In this document: positions 24,340 to 33,317 of the stretch, piece by piece | Layout of the letters: each line of letters opens with the position of its first letter | Numbering within the stretch: position 1 is the first letter of the stretch | NCBI GenBank assembly: GCA_028282505.1 | Contig: JANQHV010000614.1 | Span: 1 to 34,073, forward strand | Length of the DNA: 34,073 nt | Source: SAR324 cluster bacterium | Lineage (GTDB): Bacteria; SAR324; NAC60-12 | Reading direction: 5' to 3' | Made by a program: the position numbers and the translations under genes | Notes under the pieces: model-generated | The model's input: the letters and a program-made list of their open reading frames with translations, nothing else | Databases searched by the model: none | What the model was told of the DNA's origin: nothing

Positions 24340-24679
24340 AATTCTTTCTTTTCCTTAAATATTGAAGTAATATTGTCTGCTAAATGCCTACTACTCTGTC
24401 AATTTTGATTTGAGCTTCCAATATCTTCTTTGATTCAATCAGAAAATTCTACTTGAATTCCATTGGCATTTTGATGTAAAAGTCTGTTTTTTTAAAAGGT
24501 GATTGTTCATATATCATCATTTTTTATTTTAATACGACATTGTCTTGAAAAAGTAACAATACTGTTATTCCTCTCTATTTTTATGGGAGAGCATGGGGGT
24601 GAAGGGATAAAATCATTGTTATTTTTTCAAAACAACTTTTCATGAATTACCTGTAATTTCTAATTAAAGGCAACGAAAC
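24340..24679. other. AT-rich intergenic region upstream of topA
   Basis: No gene is seen in these 340 bp. The stretch is very AT-rich, with poly-T and poly-A runs. A weak promoter-like pair for topA is TTGTCT (24540-24545) and TGTTAT (24563-24568) with a 17 bp spacer, each box matching 4 of 6 consensus positions. A short inverted repeat, CTCTC and GAGAG around TATTTTTATGG, follows near 24572-24592. Supercoiling-sensitive control of topA is known in other bacteria but is not demonstrable here. Confidence 0.35.
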
Positions 24680-27073
24680 ATGGCAAAATCTCTGGTGATT
24701 GTGGAGTCACCGACCAAGGCCAAAACAATCAATAAATATTTGGGTTCCGACTTTCAGGTCATCGCTTCGGTCGGTCATGTCAAAGATCTGCCCAAAGACC
24801 GCCTGGGGGTCGATATTGAGAATGATTTTGAGCCGGAATATCATGTCATGCCTTCGAAAAAAACCGTTTTGAAAGACGTTCGAAAAGCAGCAAAAACGGC
24901 GAAAAAAATATATCTGGCCACTGACCCGGATCGGGAAGGTGAAGCGATTTCCATGCATCTAGCAGAAGAAATACAGCAGTATTTCAAAGGAGAAATACAT
25001 CGACTGTTACTCTACGAAATTACTAAAAATGCAGTCATGGAAAAAATCAAGCAGGCAGAAGCGCTCAACCCTCACAAATATGAAGCACAAAAAGCCAGGC
25101 GTGTGCTGGATCGTCTGGTCGGATATCAAATCAGCCCATTACTCTGGAATAAAGTTCGCTTCGGCTTGAGCGCGGGACGTGTGCAGTCGGTGGCCGTGCG
25201 TTTGATATGTGAACGTGAGGAGCGTATCAGACAGTTCAAATCCGTTGAATACTGGAAAATCACAGCCCAGGCCATTAATAAAGATCAAAAAGAATTTCAA
25301 ATTAAGCTGACTCAGCAGGATCATAAGAGCATTACCATTGGCGATGAAAAAACCGCTCATGCCATTGTGGAGCAAGCACAAAAAGAAAAATTCATTGTCA
25401 GTAAAATCACTAAAAAGAAACGCTCACGCAATCCAGTCGCTCCTTTCATCACATCAACCCTGCAACAGGAAGCTTCTCGCAAACTCGGTTTTACCAGTGC
25501 CCGTACCATGCGAATTGCCCAGCAATTGTACGAAGGCGTCAGTGAAAAAACAGGAGGGCTGATCACTTACATGCGAACTGATTCATTACGGACCTCAGAA
25601 ACGGCACTGACAGAAGTCCGTAAAATGATCACAGATACATATGGCAAAGAATACTGCCCTAAGAAACCTCGTACTTACAAAGTCAAAAAATCGAAAAAAG
25701 TGCAAGATGCCCATGAAGCCATTCGTCCAACGACCATGACGTATCCTCCTAAAAAAACTCGTGCTTTTTTGGACAAAGATCAACAAAGGCTTTATGAACT
25801 CATCTGGAATCGATTTGTGGCATCTCAAATGGAATCTGCTGTATTCGACCAAACCCAGATTGAAATCACTTCGGGAGCCTTGCTATGGAGAGTGTCGGGA
25901 TCTGTTTTAGTGTTTCCTGGTTTCCTCAAAATTTATGAAGAAGGCAAAGATGATCTGGGCCAGGAAGACAATGAGCAGCAACTGCCTGCTCTCCAAGAGG
26001 GGGAGATTCTCACCATCAAAACAATCACCCCCACTCAACACTTCACAGAGCCTCCGCCTCGTTATAATCAAGCAACCTTGATTAAAGAGCTCGAAGAAAA
26101 AGGAATTGGGCGTCCCAGTACATTTGCCACTATCATGGAAACCATCACCAAGCGGGAATATGTCGAAAGAATCAAAAATCGCTTTCACCCTACCTCGATT
26201 GGGATGCTCGTCAATCAACTGCTGGTTGAGAATTTTCCTGATATTTTAGATGTAAGTTTTACCGCACAACTGGAAAATTTCTTGGATGACGTAGAAGAAG
26301 GGACGGCTGATTGGATATTGGCTATGAAGAAATTCTACAAAGGGTTTAAAGCAGAGCTGGAAACAGCCCAAACCTCGATGCGAGATGTGAAAAAACAAGA
26401 AATCCCAACAGACATTGAATGCAGTAACTGTGGTAGTATGATGGTCATTAAATGGGGTAAGAATGGTGAGTTCCTCGCCTGCTCCAATTACCCTGAGTGT
26501 AAAAATACAGCAGAATTTCAACTCAATGCTGAGGGAAAACCCGAAATTGCCAAACCAGAACTGAGTGACATCCAGTGTGACAAATGTGGAAATTTGTTCA
26601 TGATCAAAACAGGACGCTATGGAAAATTTCTGGCCTGTTCCAATTATCCTGAGTGCAAAAACACAAGACCCCTGGAAGAAGCTGAAATCACTCCTGTTGA
26701 AGGAAAGTGCGAGACCTGTGGCTCTGGATTGGTAAGGCGTACAGGACGCTATGGTCCCTTTGTTTCCTGCATCAACTATCCTGAGTGCAAATATATCCAG
26801 AAGAAAGCACAGGTTGATACAGGAATCGCCTGTCCCCAGTGTGAAAAAGGAACTTTACTGGAGAAAAAATCCAGGAGAGGCAAAGTCTTTTATAGTTGTT
26901 CAAATTATCCCAAATGCCAGTATGCTCTTTGGAATCCTCCCGTAAAGGAAACTTGTCCTCAGTGCAGTTTTCCTATTTTGGAAGAAAAACAAACCAAGAA
27001 AAATCATGTTTTCAGATGCCCCCAGCCTGATTGCAATTATGTTCGTGAATATGAAGAAGAGGAAGCAATATGA
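24680..27073 (+). CDS. topA: DNA topoisomerase I (type IA)
   Basis: A 797-residue enzyme that relaxes negative supercoils. The TOPRIM domain begins VIVESPTKAKTINKYLG (Glu9) and contains DPDREGEAI with Asp82, Asp84 and Glu87 for magnesium. The active-site Tyr297 is in GLITYMRTDS. HEAIRPT and GIGRPSTFATIM are further conserved type IA segments. From Cys581 to the C-terminus there are five zinc-ribbon-like units: the first three have the CxxC...CxNYPECK form, the fourth is CPQC...CSNYPKC, and the fifth ends CPQPDC. E. coli TopA has three classic four-Cys ribbons plus two cysteine-free ones, so five Cys-containing units is on the rich side. Its TGA overlaps the next ATG by 4 bp (ATGA). Confidence 0.97.
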   Translation: MAKSLVIVESPTKAKTINKYLGSDFQVIASVGHVKDLPKDRLGVDIENDFEPEYHVMPSKKTVLKDVRKAAKTAKKIYLATDPDREGEAISMHLAEEIQQYFKGEIHRLLLYEITKNAVMEKIKQAEALNPHKYEAQKARRVLDRLVGYQISPLLWNKVRFGLSAGRVQSVAVRLICEREERIRQFKSVEYWKITAQAINKDQKEFQIKLTQQDHKSITIGDEKTAHAIVEQAQKEKFIVSKITKKKRSRNPVAPFITSTLQQEASRKLGFTSARTMRIAQQLYEGVSEKTGGLITYMRTDSLRTSETALTEVRKMITDTYGKEYCPKKPRTYKVKKSKKVQDAHEAIRPTTMTYPPKKTRAFLDKDQQRLYELIWNRFVASQMESAVFDQTQIEITSGALLWRVSGSVLVFPGFLKIYEEGKDDLGQEDNEQQLPALQEGEILTIKTITPTQHFTEPPPRYNQATLIKELEEKGIGRPSTFATIMETITKREYVERIKNRFHPTSIGMLVNQLLVENFPDILDVSFTAQLENFLDDVEEGTADWILAMKKFYKGFKAELETAQTSMRDVKKQEIPTDIECSNCGSMMVIKWGKNGEFLACSNYPECKNTAEFQLNAEGKPEIAKPELSDIQCDKCGNLFMIKTGRYGKFLACSNYPECKNTRPLEEAEITPVEGKCETCGSGLVRRTGRYGPFVSCINYPECKYIQKKAQVDTGIACPQCEKGTLLEKKSRRGKVFYSCSNYPKCQYALWNPPVKETCPQCSFPILEEKQTKKNHVFRCPQPDCNYVREYEEEEAI

Positions 27074-27744
27074 CAACTCCAGCCAGTGAACCCATGATTA
27101 TCAAAACTTTTCCCGTTGGCCCACTTCAGTGCAATTGTACTATCTTGGGAGATCCTGTTTCCAAAAAAGCGATGGTGTTTGATCCAGGGGGAGATGCTCA
27201 GCGCATTTTGGATACGGTGGATTCTTTAGGATTGCAAATCACTCATATCATCCACACACACGCCCATTTGGATCATTTCATGGCATCGGGCGAAATTAAG
27301 AAAGTAACTGGTGCTCCATTGGCACTTCACAAAGATGATAAGATGCTTTGGGATAATTTAGAGGGACAATGCAGTCTCTTTGGCATTCCTTATATCCCTG
27401 CTCCTGCTCCTGATCATTGGTTGGAGCATGAAGAGGATTTGCAGTTGAATCAACTCACAGGCAAAGCACTCCATACCCCGGGACATTCACCAGGCTCCAT
27501 GAGTTTTGTGTTTGAGGAGGAAGATATTTTGATTGCAGGCGATACTCTGTTTCAAGGCTCCATTGGTCGTACAGATTTATGGGGAGGCAGTTTCCCCACC
27601 ATTGAAAAGTCGATCCGCAACGAAATCTATGTTTTGGACGAAGCCATTGAAATCATCACCGGACATGGCCCCTCCACCACCATTGGTAATGAAATGCGCT
27701 ACAATCCGTTTGTTCCCTACAAGAAATCAAGCTACTTTTCTTAA
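27070..27744 (+). CDS. Metallo-beta-lactamase-fold hydrolase, glyoxalase II-like
   Basis: A 224-residue protein with a complete binuclear metal site: HxHxDH at His64, His66, Asp68 and His69 (THAHLDHF), His139 in HTPGHSPGS, Asp158 in IAGDTL and His199 in TGHG. The FPVGPLQCNCTIL N-terminus and GDTLFQGSIGRTDL segment are typical of the YcbL-like/glyoxalase II-type subgroup, which hydrolyses thioesters such as S-lactoylglutathione or related compounds. It lacks the long C-terminal helical domain of classical GloB, so true glyoxalase II activity is uncertain. It shares ATGA with topA and is probably translated from the same mRNA. A partial copy of a dispersed repeat begins 8 bp after its stop. Confidence 0.9.
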   Translation: MTTPASEPMIIKTFPVGPLQCNCTILGDPVSKKAMVFDPGGDAQRILDTVDSLGLQITHIIHTHAHLDHFMASGEIKKVTGAPLALHKDDKMLWDNLEGQCSLFGIPYIPAPAPDHWLEHEEDLQLNQLTGKALHTPGHSPGSMSFVFEEEDILIAGDTLFQGSIGRTDLWGGSFPTIEKSIRNEIYVLDEAIEIITGHGPSTTIGNEMRYNPFVPYKKSSYFS

Positions 27745-27752
27745 AAGCTATC

Positions 27753-27792
27753 AGGGGGAGCTTCAAGAAAATACTTTTTTGGAACACTATAG
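27753..27792 (+). repeat. Partial second copy of the 6205-6311 repeat
   Basis: These 40 bp match 6272-6311 at 34 positions without gaps, sharing AGGGGGA, then AAGAAAA and the CACTATAG end. No left terminal arm is visible upstream, because that space is the end of the metallo-hydrolase gene. It is therefore a half element or a decayed copy in the convergent gap between that gene and korC. The rest of this 126 bp gap shows no clear terminator. Confidence 0.6.
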
Positions 27793-27870
27793 TAACTCTA
27801 ATGTACTTCCAATAGTATGACTTAAAACGGGATTTGGTACTAGGAATTCGCTTTCGGAGAAGAGTTGATC

Positions 27871-28428
27871 TTATTTATTTGATATTTGGGAGGGTGGTAA
27901 CGTTTCCGACAGTTCAAAGCCAGCACGCAAAGCGTCGAGATTCAAATCAAGAAAACCTTTTGGGGCATGATGACGGGTTGCCTTTTCCAGAGTGTCCTGA
28001 TCGCAAAAACCTCCTAACCCGGCAAGAGCCCCCAGAGCAACCAAGTTCGCTACTCGCTTACTACCCAGCTTTTGAGCAATCGATGTCAATGGGAGCGAAT
28101 GCACCTTATATTTTCCCTTTGGTTTTGAAGAAACCCGTTCACTATCAACGACAATCAAACATCCTTTACCGATGATATCATCTGAAACACCTATGGCTAA
28201 TTCATCAAGGATCAACAAATAATCTAAAGCTGTCGCCAGTGGATAGTCTGCTGTTTCCACACTAACCACTAAATCTGAACGACTCAATCCACCACGAGAT
28301 GTGGGTTCATAGCTTTGTGATTGAGCAATTTTCAATCCTTGACTGATCAATGCTGTTGCCAGAATACGAGTGACCAATATTAATCCTTGTCCCCCGCTAC
28401 CACTAAATCGGATTTCAAATTCTTTCAT
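27871..28428 (-). CDS. korC: 2-oxoacid:ferredoxin oxidoreductase gamma subunit (2-oxoglutarate type)
   Basis: A 185-residue protein beginning FEIRFSGSGGQGLILVTRILA, with GSGGQG at 10-15, the signature of the POR/KOR gamma domain. SQSYEPTSRGGLSRSDLVVS is the family's second conserved region. It forms the small subunit that completes the TPP-dependent complex with KorA and KorB, oxidatively decarboxylating 2-oxoglutarate to succinyl-CoA, or the reverse in the reductive TCA cycle. The start codon overlaps the korB stop by 4 bp (ATGA). It is the last gene of the minus-strand operon. A related 2-oxoacid such as a branched-chain keto acid is possible, since substrate cannot be fixed from sequence. 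Confidence 0.9.
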   Translation of the reverse strand: MKEFEIRFSGSGGQGLILVTRILATALISQGLKIAQSQSYEPTSRGGLSRSDLVVSVETADYPLATALDYLLILDELAIGVSDDIIGKGCLIVVDSERVSSKPKGKYKVHSLPLTSIAQKLGSKRVANLVALGALAGLGGFCDQDTLEKATRHHAPKGFLDLNLDALRAGFELSETLPPSQISNK

Positions 28429-29270
28429 GTGTTCATCGCTTTTTGTAGTTTCGACATTTTATGCTGGTGACAGGCATCCAAGTATTCAACCCTGTCATTC
28501 TTTGCCAATATTCCTGTTGTTATATCCCTTGGCTTAAATGGCTCGTCCACTTGGTTACCATAGGAATCAGAACGATAATTAGCTTTTTGGCTGAGTACCA
28601 TTTCGGCTGATTCTCCAAGTTCGTTTTTACGGCCATAGATTTCTGTGCAATCAGAAAGAATTTCGAGAAAAGAGAACCCTTGATGGCTTATTCCTTCTTT
28701 CATCAGATCTTTCAATGCGGTAACATGCATAGTGATTTCACGACCAACCAGGCTTGCTCCAGCACCAATTGCTAAAGCACAGGCATCAAAGACTGGTTCG
28801 TAGTTGCCCAACGGGGTTGTTGTGGTAAAACGATCATTACTGGTTGTTGGTGAAACTTGACCACCCGTCATACCATAGGTCTCGTTGTTCAACATCAAGC
28901 AGGTGAGATTCAGGTTGCGCCGGCAGGCATGAATCAAATGGTTTCCTCCAATTGCCAGACAATCACCATCACCGGTGATGACAATCACTTCCAAGTCAGG
29001 TCGTGCTAATTTCAGTCCTGTGGCATAGGCCAGCGGGCGACCATGAGTTGTGTGTATGGTATGTGCGTCTATATAAGCGCCGGTTCGTCCGGAGCAACCA
29101 ATACCACTGATAATGGCCAATTTATCTTTTGATATACCAAGTTCGTGGATTGCCCAGAGCAACGCACGTAAAGCAATACCATGTCCACAACCCGGGCACA
29201 TGAAATGCGGGAAAAGATGTGTCCGCAAATAATCACGTATATCAAATCTCTGGATATTTTCTTCAATCAT
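28425..29270 (-). CDS. korB: 2-oxoacid:ferredoxin oxidoreductase beta subunit (TPP-binding, 2-oxoglutarate type)
   Basis: A 281-residue subunit of normal length. CPGCGHG at 25-31 opens the TPP-binding domain, IGCSGR is at 58-62, and the GDGDCLAIGGNH...NN thiamine-pyrophosphate motif spans 100-129 with the Mg-binding positions. TYGMTGGQVSPTT follows, as is typical of KorB/OorB. It supplies the cofactor site of the complex, together with KorA. The start shares ATGA with the end of korA and the stop shares ATGA with korC, so the three are translationally coupled. Unlike some KorB relatives, I see no complete extra [4Fe-4S] cysteine set in the protein. Confidence 0.93.
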   Translation of the reverse strand: MIEENIQRFDIRDYLRTHLFPHFMCPGCGHGIALRALLWAIHELGISKDKLAIISGIGCSGRTGAYIDAHTIHTTHGRPLAYATGLKLARPDLEVIVITGDGDCLAIGGNHLIHACRRNLNLTCLMLNNETYGMTGGQVSPTTSNDRFTTTTPLGNYEPVFDACALAIGAGASLVGREITMHVTALKDLMKEGISHQGFSFLEILSDCTEIYGRKNELGESAEMVLSQKANYRSDSYGNQVDEPFKPRDITTGILAKNDRVEYLDACHQHKMSKLQKAMNT

Positions 29271-30418
29271 TTGGATACCAACTCTTGTATTTTTTCGAAA
29301 ATCTGTCCTGGGGCAATTGGTTCCCCATCGAAACGGTTGATTGGAATAACACGGGTGGAATCAGAACAATGACGCTCTATTTCTAAGTTCAACTGACCTG
29401 CGTTCATTTCGGGAACTAACACAGCTTTAGTGCCTTTGGCAAGAGAACAGAAAACTGTCTCAGGAAAGGGCCATAAAGTAATCGGGCGAAACAGCCCAGC
29501 TTTAATTTTTTTTGCACGTGCTTGTTTGACTGCGCGCTTGGCAGCTCGTGCTGTTATTCCATAAGCCACCACCAGCAATTCGGCATCTTCACATTCGAAT
29601 GCTTCATAACTTTCAACTTGTTGACGATGCTGATCCAACTTACCAAGAATTCGCTGGATAAAACGTTCGACCTGGCCAGGATCTTGAGTAGGAAAACCAG
29701 ATTCTCCATGATGCAGTCCGGTAATATGAGTTCGGTATCCATCTCCCGGACGAGGCATAGGAGGTATACTGTCTTCAGTCATTGCATAGGGCTGAAACCC
29801 TTCTTGAGGTCCACTGGCCCATTTACGTTCAACCAATTTCCGATTGTTTGTTTGACTGAGGTCAATGGTTTCGATCAGATGACCAATCGTTTCATCAAAC
29901 AGCACAACCACTGGTACTCTCAAGGTTTCACTCAAATCAAATGCACGGATTGTTTGTTCATAAATTTCTTTTACCGAGCACGGCGTTAAAACAATAATGG
30001 GATGATCTCCGTGAGTTCCCCAGCGAGCTTGCATGACATCCCCTTGAGCTGGTCGGGTTGGCATCCCGGTACTTGGGCCGCCACGCATCACATTGATGAT
30101 AACACAAGGGATTTCTGTTGCTGCAGCAAAACCTAGATTCTCCTGTTTGAGAGAAAACCCTGGACCACTGGTAGCAGTCATTGCTTTGACACCACCTATC
30201 GATGCTCCCACTACGGCCCCCATGGAGCCAATCTCATCTTCCATTTGAATGAAGGTCCCGTCTACCTTTGGTAACTCAAGGGCCATACGCTCAGCGATTT
30301 CAGAGGAAGGGGTAATCGGATAGCCTGCATAGAAACGGCAACCAGCAGCAATCGCTGCCACAGCACAGGCATGATTACCCTCTAGATTTTCTAATTCATT
30401 TTCTGGAGATATTGACAT
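29267..30418 (-). CDS. korA: 2-oxoacid:ferredoxin oxidoreductase alpha subunit (2-oxoglutarate type)
   Basis: A 383-residue subunit carrying the pyrimidine-binding and transketolase C-like domains. GNHACAVAAIAAGCRFYAGYPITPSSEI covers residues 14-41, MEDEIGSMGAVVGASIGG and TATSGPGFSLKQENLG follow; all are hallmarks of KorA/OorA. The N-terminal gamma domain present in some fused alpha chains is absent, consistent with a separate korC. It lies 15 bp after the iorB-korD gene and overlaps korB by 4 bp. It would pair with KorB and KorC and pass electrons to a ferredoxin; the nearest KorD-like domain is on the preceding gene product. Confidence 0.93.
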   Translation of the reverse strand: MSISPENELENLEGNHACAVAAIAAGCRFYAGYPITPSSEIAERMALELPKVDGTFIQMEDEIGSMGAVVGASIGGVKAMTATSGPGFSLKQENLGFAAATEIPCVIINVMRGGPSTGMPTRPAQGDVMQARWGTHGDHPIIVLTPCSVKEIYEQTIRAFDLSETLRVPVVVLFDETIGHLIETIDLSQTNNRKLVERKWASGPQEGFQPYAMTEDSIPPMPRPGDGYRTHITGLHHGESGFPTQDPGQVERFIQRILGKLDQHRQQVESYEAFECEDAELLVVAYGITARAAKRAVKQARAKKIKAGLFRPITLWPFPETVFCSLAKGTKAVLVPEMNAGQLNLEIERHCSDSTRVIPINRFDGEPIAPGQIFEKIQELVSK

Positions 30419-30433
30419 AGTGAATGATTCTAC

Positions 30434-31378
30434 TTAATTAACAGCTGGTGTGTGAATATTGATAGCAAAGTCAGGGCACAAGCGTTCGCATACCCGGCAT
30501 CCAGTACAAGCTTCTGGTTTGATTAGTGTGGCGATTTGCTGACTATCGAGCGCCAGGCAGCGTTCAGGACAAAATTTGACACAGATGTCACAACTTTTGC
30601 ACCAGGCCGCATTGATTTCAACCACCGCTTGATTCTGTTCAACTGGCCATATTTCCAGGGGGGATGTGACTGCTGTGACACTATTTTCCAATTGGGTTTG
30701 TTTATCAAAATTATCAATCCATTCCCGACCAGTATCGAAGGCCATTAGGTTTGCCTCCACAGTTTTTGGTGGGACAAAGCGGGCAATAATCGATTTCCAG
30801 TTATCCACTTCAAAATCCAGCGTGGTGGATAGTGCCCCAAGTAAAATGGTGTTAGCGGCCTTGGGCACTCCTAGTTCCTTCGCCATGGCAACTGCATCCA
30901 TTGCAGAACTATTGGGAACCTGGTTGATCACTTCTTCGACACTCTCTTGCACATAGCCTGAGGTTGCATACCTACGGCGGTCACGGCAAGCAAAAGGGGG
31001 AACAATACGTTGAGTATCTGCGATAAAAACACCTTTCTCAGGGTTAAGATAAGACAACCAGCGCAGCCCCTCTGCCCATTCCAAGGCCACTAATATGTCT
31101 GCATTGCCCTGAGGAATAGTGGGAGAAAAAACTTTTTTGCCAAAACGTACATGACTGAAAACAGAGCCTCCACGTTTGGCCATGCCATGAACTTCGCTTT
31201 GTTTCACGTCAAACCCCTGTTCCTGACAAAGGGCTGCCAGTACTTTCGACAGCATAATAACCCCTTGACCTCCCACACCAACAATCAGCACATTAGTGGT
31301 AATTTCCTGCAATGGGGCCTCCTTTAACGACTCATCAGTTTGTGCATTGATCATATTTGATTCAGACATAGCAACCAT
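30434..31378 (-). CDS. iorB: Indolepyruvate:ferredoxin oxidoreductase beta subunit fused to KorD-like 2x[4Fe-4S] ferredoxin
   Basis: 314 residues from the ATG at 31378, which shares one base with the iorA stop (TGATG). A TTG codon immediately before it is also in frame. Residues about 28-225 form the gamma-type domain of IorB (GVGGQG at 34-39, EVHGMAKRGGSVFSHVRFG). After a linker of about 30 residues, the C-terminus carries two complete CxxCxxCxxxC clusters: Cys260, 263, 266, 270 and Cys291, 294, 297, 301. The wording WCKSCDICVKFCPE...CTGCRVCERLCPDFAI is that of KorD/OorD, the delta subunit of 2-oxoglutarate oxidoreductase. IorB normally ends at about 200 residues. The korA gene follows 15 bp later, so the fusion joins the tail of an ior unit to the head of a kor unit. 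Confidence 0.9.
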   Translation of the reverse strand: MVAMSESNMINAQTDESLKEAPLQEITTNVLIVGVGGQGVIMLSKVLAALCQEQGFDVKQSEVHGMAKRGGSVFSHVRFGKKVFSPTIPQGNADILVALEWAEGLRWLSYLNPEKGVFIADTQRIVPPFACRDRRRYATSGYVQESVEEVINQVPNSSAMDAVAMAKELGVPKAANTILLGALSTTLDFEVDNWKSIIARFVPPKTVEANLMAFDTGREWIDNFDKQTQLENSVTAVTSPLEIWPVEQNQAVVEINAAWCKSCDICVKFCPERCLALDSQQIATLIKPEACTGCRVCERLCPDFAINIHTPAVN

Positions 31379-33219
31379 CAATTAGAAACCAGTTGAATAG
31401 CGTTTTCAGAACAAACTTGTGCACACAAGCTACAGCCCATGCATTGATCAGGATTAATATATACCTTGTGATGTCCATCATACAATTCATCGCTCCAATG
31501 AATTGCCGGACAACCAAGATTCATGCATCCTTGACATGCGGTACAGGCTTTCGAGATGGCCTCATAGGGTGTGCCTTTGATTTTCTGTGGATCGAGTACA
31601 CAAGGACGATCGGAAATAATGACAGAAACGCCCCTAAATTTAATCGCCTCGTTCAGCATTTGGTAGACATGGCCTAAATTATAGGAATCTGTCTTGCGTA
31701 CCCATTTAACACCAACAGAGCGAACTAGTTTTTCGAAGTCGACCCGCTCCACTTTTTCACCCCTCAGCGTTACCCCAGTACCAGCATGTTCTTGTCCACC
31801 AGTCATTGCTGTTGTATGGTTATCCAGTAACAAAACTGTGATATTAGCCTGGTTGTAGACTGCATCAATGAGAGGAGGGATGCCAGCATGGAGAAATGTA
31901 GAATCGCCAATGGTAGCAACAATTGGCCGAGTCTCGTTTCCAGCCTTAGCTATACCGACAGCGTTACCAATACTTGAACCCATCGCAACCGTCGTATCCA
32001 ACGCATGCAGAGGTTCCATCACAGCCAGCGTGTAACAGCCAATATCTCCTGCAACTCTCGCATTAATCGCACGCAGAGCCATATAACTACTGGAATGCGG
32101 ACAACCAGCACAAAGTAAAGGAGGTCTGGGCATTGGTGGAATTTCCATGACTGTTTTTTTAGAAGTAGGCTCCAGTACACCCACTTTCTCGAAACACTCT
32201 CTTACCAGTTCTGGTGAAAATTCTCCCACACGCGGAAAAAAGGCTTTCCCTTCTACCTCAATACCCAGCAAACGTATCGCATTTTCCAATACGGGCTCCA
32301 GCTCTTCCACCACAATGACCCGATCTACCGATTCACAGAATTCCCGTACCTTTTTTTCAGCTAGAGGGTAAGAAGAGGCCAACTTCAATATACTGGCTGA
32401 AGGCAGCACCTCTTTCACGTAGGAATAGGATGTACCAGCAGTGATAATACCAATTTCCTTAGAGCCTTGCTCCCAACGGGTTAACTCAGATTGATTAAAG
32501 TATTCAACGAGCGCTTTTTCCCGTTCGAGTAACAGAGGATGACGCATTCGGGCATGTAAGGGAATCATGACGGCCTTTTTCGGATCGCTCAAAAATTCCC
32601 TGGGTTCCTGTTCTTGACGCTCTCCCCCTTTTACCAGGCTGCGGGTATGAGAAAGCCTGGTGTTGCTGCGCAATATCACAGGGGTATCGAATTGTTCACT
32701 AATATCAAAAGCAAGGCGAGTATAATCAAGGGCTTCCTGAGCATCTGCCGGTTCCAGCACTGGTGCCATTGCCAGCTGGGCGTAGAGTCGAGTATCCTGT
32801 TCATTTTGAGAGCTATGAATACCTGGATCATCACAAACTGCTATCACTAATCCAGCATTCACCCCAATGTAGGTCTGGGACATCAAAGAGTCAGCAGCGA
32901 CATTAAGGCCCACGTGTTTCATTGCCGCAAAGGCTCGCACTCCAGATAATGCAGCACCGGTGGCAACATCATAGGATACTTTCTCATTAGTGGCCCATTG
33001 CGCTTCAATATCTTCTACTGGATAGGTAGCCAGACTTTCTAATATTTCAGTACTTGGAGTCCCAGGATAGGCAGATGCCACTTTAGCTCCAGCTTCCCAA
33101 GCACCGCGAGCAATGGCTTCATTCCCCATCATAGGAACCACTTGGGGTGTGACAGAACTTTCCTTGACTTTCTTGGGTGGTGGCGGTGATGTTACCGCTA
33201 TTTCAGTAGTTTTTGACAT
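31378..33219 (-). CDS. iorA: Indolepyruvate:ferredoxin oxidoreductase alpha subunit
   Basis: A 613-residue subunit, normal for IorA. After a Pro/Lys-rich N-terminus, MGNEAIARGAWEAGAKVASAYPGTPSTEI (about 31-59) opens the pyrimidine domain, followed by FAAMKHVGLNVAAD. The TPP-binding domain has CAGCPHSSSY, GDIGCYTL and GDSTFLHAGIPPL. The C-terminal ferredoxin domain carries Cys559, 562, 565, 570 and Cys593, 596, 599, 603. The complex with IorB oxidatively decarboxylates aryl pyruvates (indolepyruvate, phenylpyruvate) to aryl-acetyl-CoA with ferredoxin reduction, or runs in reverse. It is the first gene of the operon and has a plausible promoter about 70 bp upstream. The last cluster reads CAQVCSENA with Ser in place of the common Pro, which is probably harmless. 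Confidence 0.94.
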   Translation of the reverse strand: MSKTTEIAVTSPPPPKKVKESSVTPQVVPMMGNEAIARGAWEAGAKVASAYPGTPSTEILESLATYPVEDIEAQWATNEKVSYDVATGAALSGVRAFAAMKHVGLNVAADSLMSQTYIGVNAGLVIAVCDDPGIHSSQNEQDTRLYAQLAMAPVLEPADAQEALDYTRLAFDISEQFDTPVILRSNTRLSHTRSLVKGGERQEQEPREFLSDPKKAVMIPLHARMRHPLLLEREKALVEYFNQSELTRWEQGSKEIGIITAGTSYSYVKEVLPSASILKLASSYPLAEKKVREFCESVDRVIVVEELEPVLENAIRLLGIEVEGKAFFPRVGEFSPELVRECFEKVGVLEPTSKKTVMEIPPMPRPPLLCAGCPHSSSYMALRAINARVAGDIGCYTLAVMEPLHALDTTVAMGSSIGNAVGIAKAGNETRPIVATIGDSTFLHAGIPPLIDAVYNQANITVLLLDNHTTAMTGGQEHAGTGVTLRGEKVERVDFEKLVRSVGVKWVRKTDSYNLGHVYQMLNEAIKFRGVSVIISDRPCVLDPQKIKGTPYEAISKACTACQGCMNLGCPAIHWSDELYDGHHKVYINPDQCMGCSLCAQVCSENAIQLVSN

Positions 33220-33288
33220 TTTTACACCAGTATTGAGCTGTACGGTTTACTATCCAAGCGAACATCTTCTTTAAACAAAAGGATAAGA

Positions 33289-33317
33289 ATACTACATAAT
33301 TTTTTAAAAAATCACAA
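33289..33317 (-). promoter_or_regulatory. Candidate promoter of the ior/kor operon
   Basis: On the minus strand, TTGTGA (33312-33317) and TAGTAT (33289-33294) are separated by exactly 17 bp, and the spacer contains a T6A6 tract. Each box matches 4 of 6 sigma70 consensus positions. The iorA ATG is 69 bp downstream of the -10 box. No other good promoter is visible in the 188 bp between iorA and the aspS stop, though read-through from aspS cannot be excluded. Confidence 0.4.
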
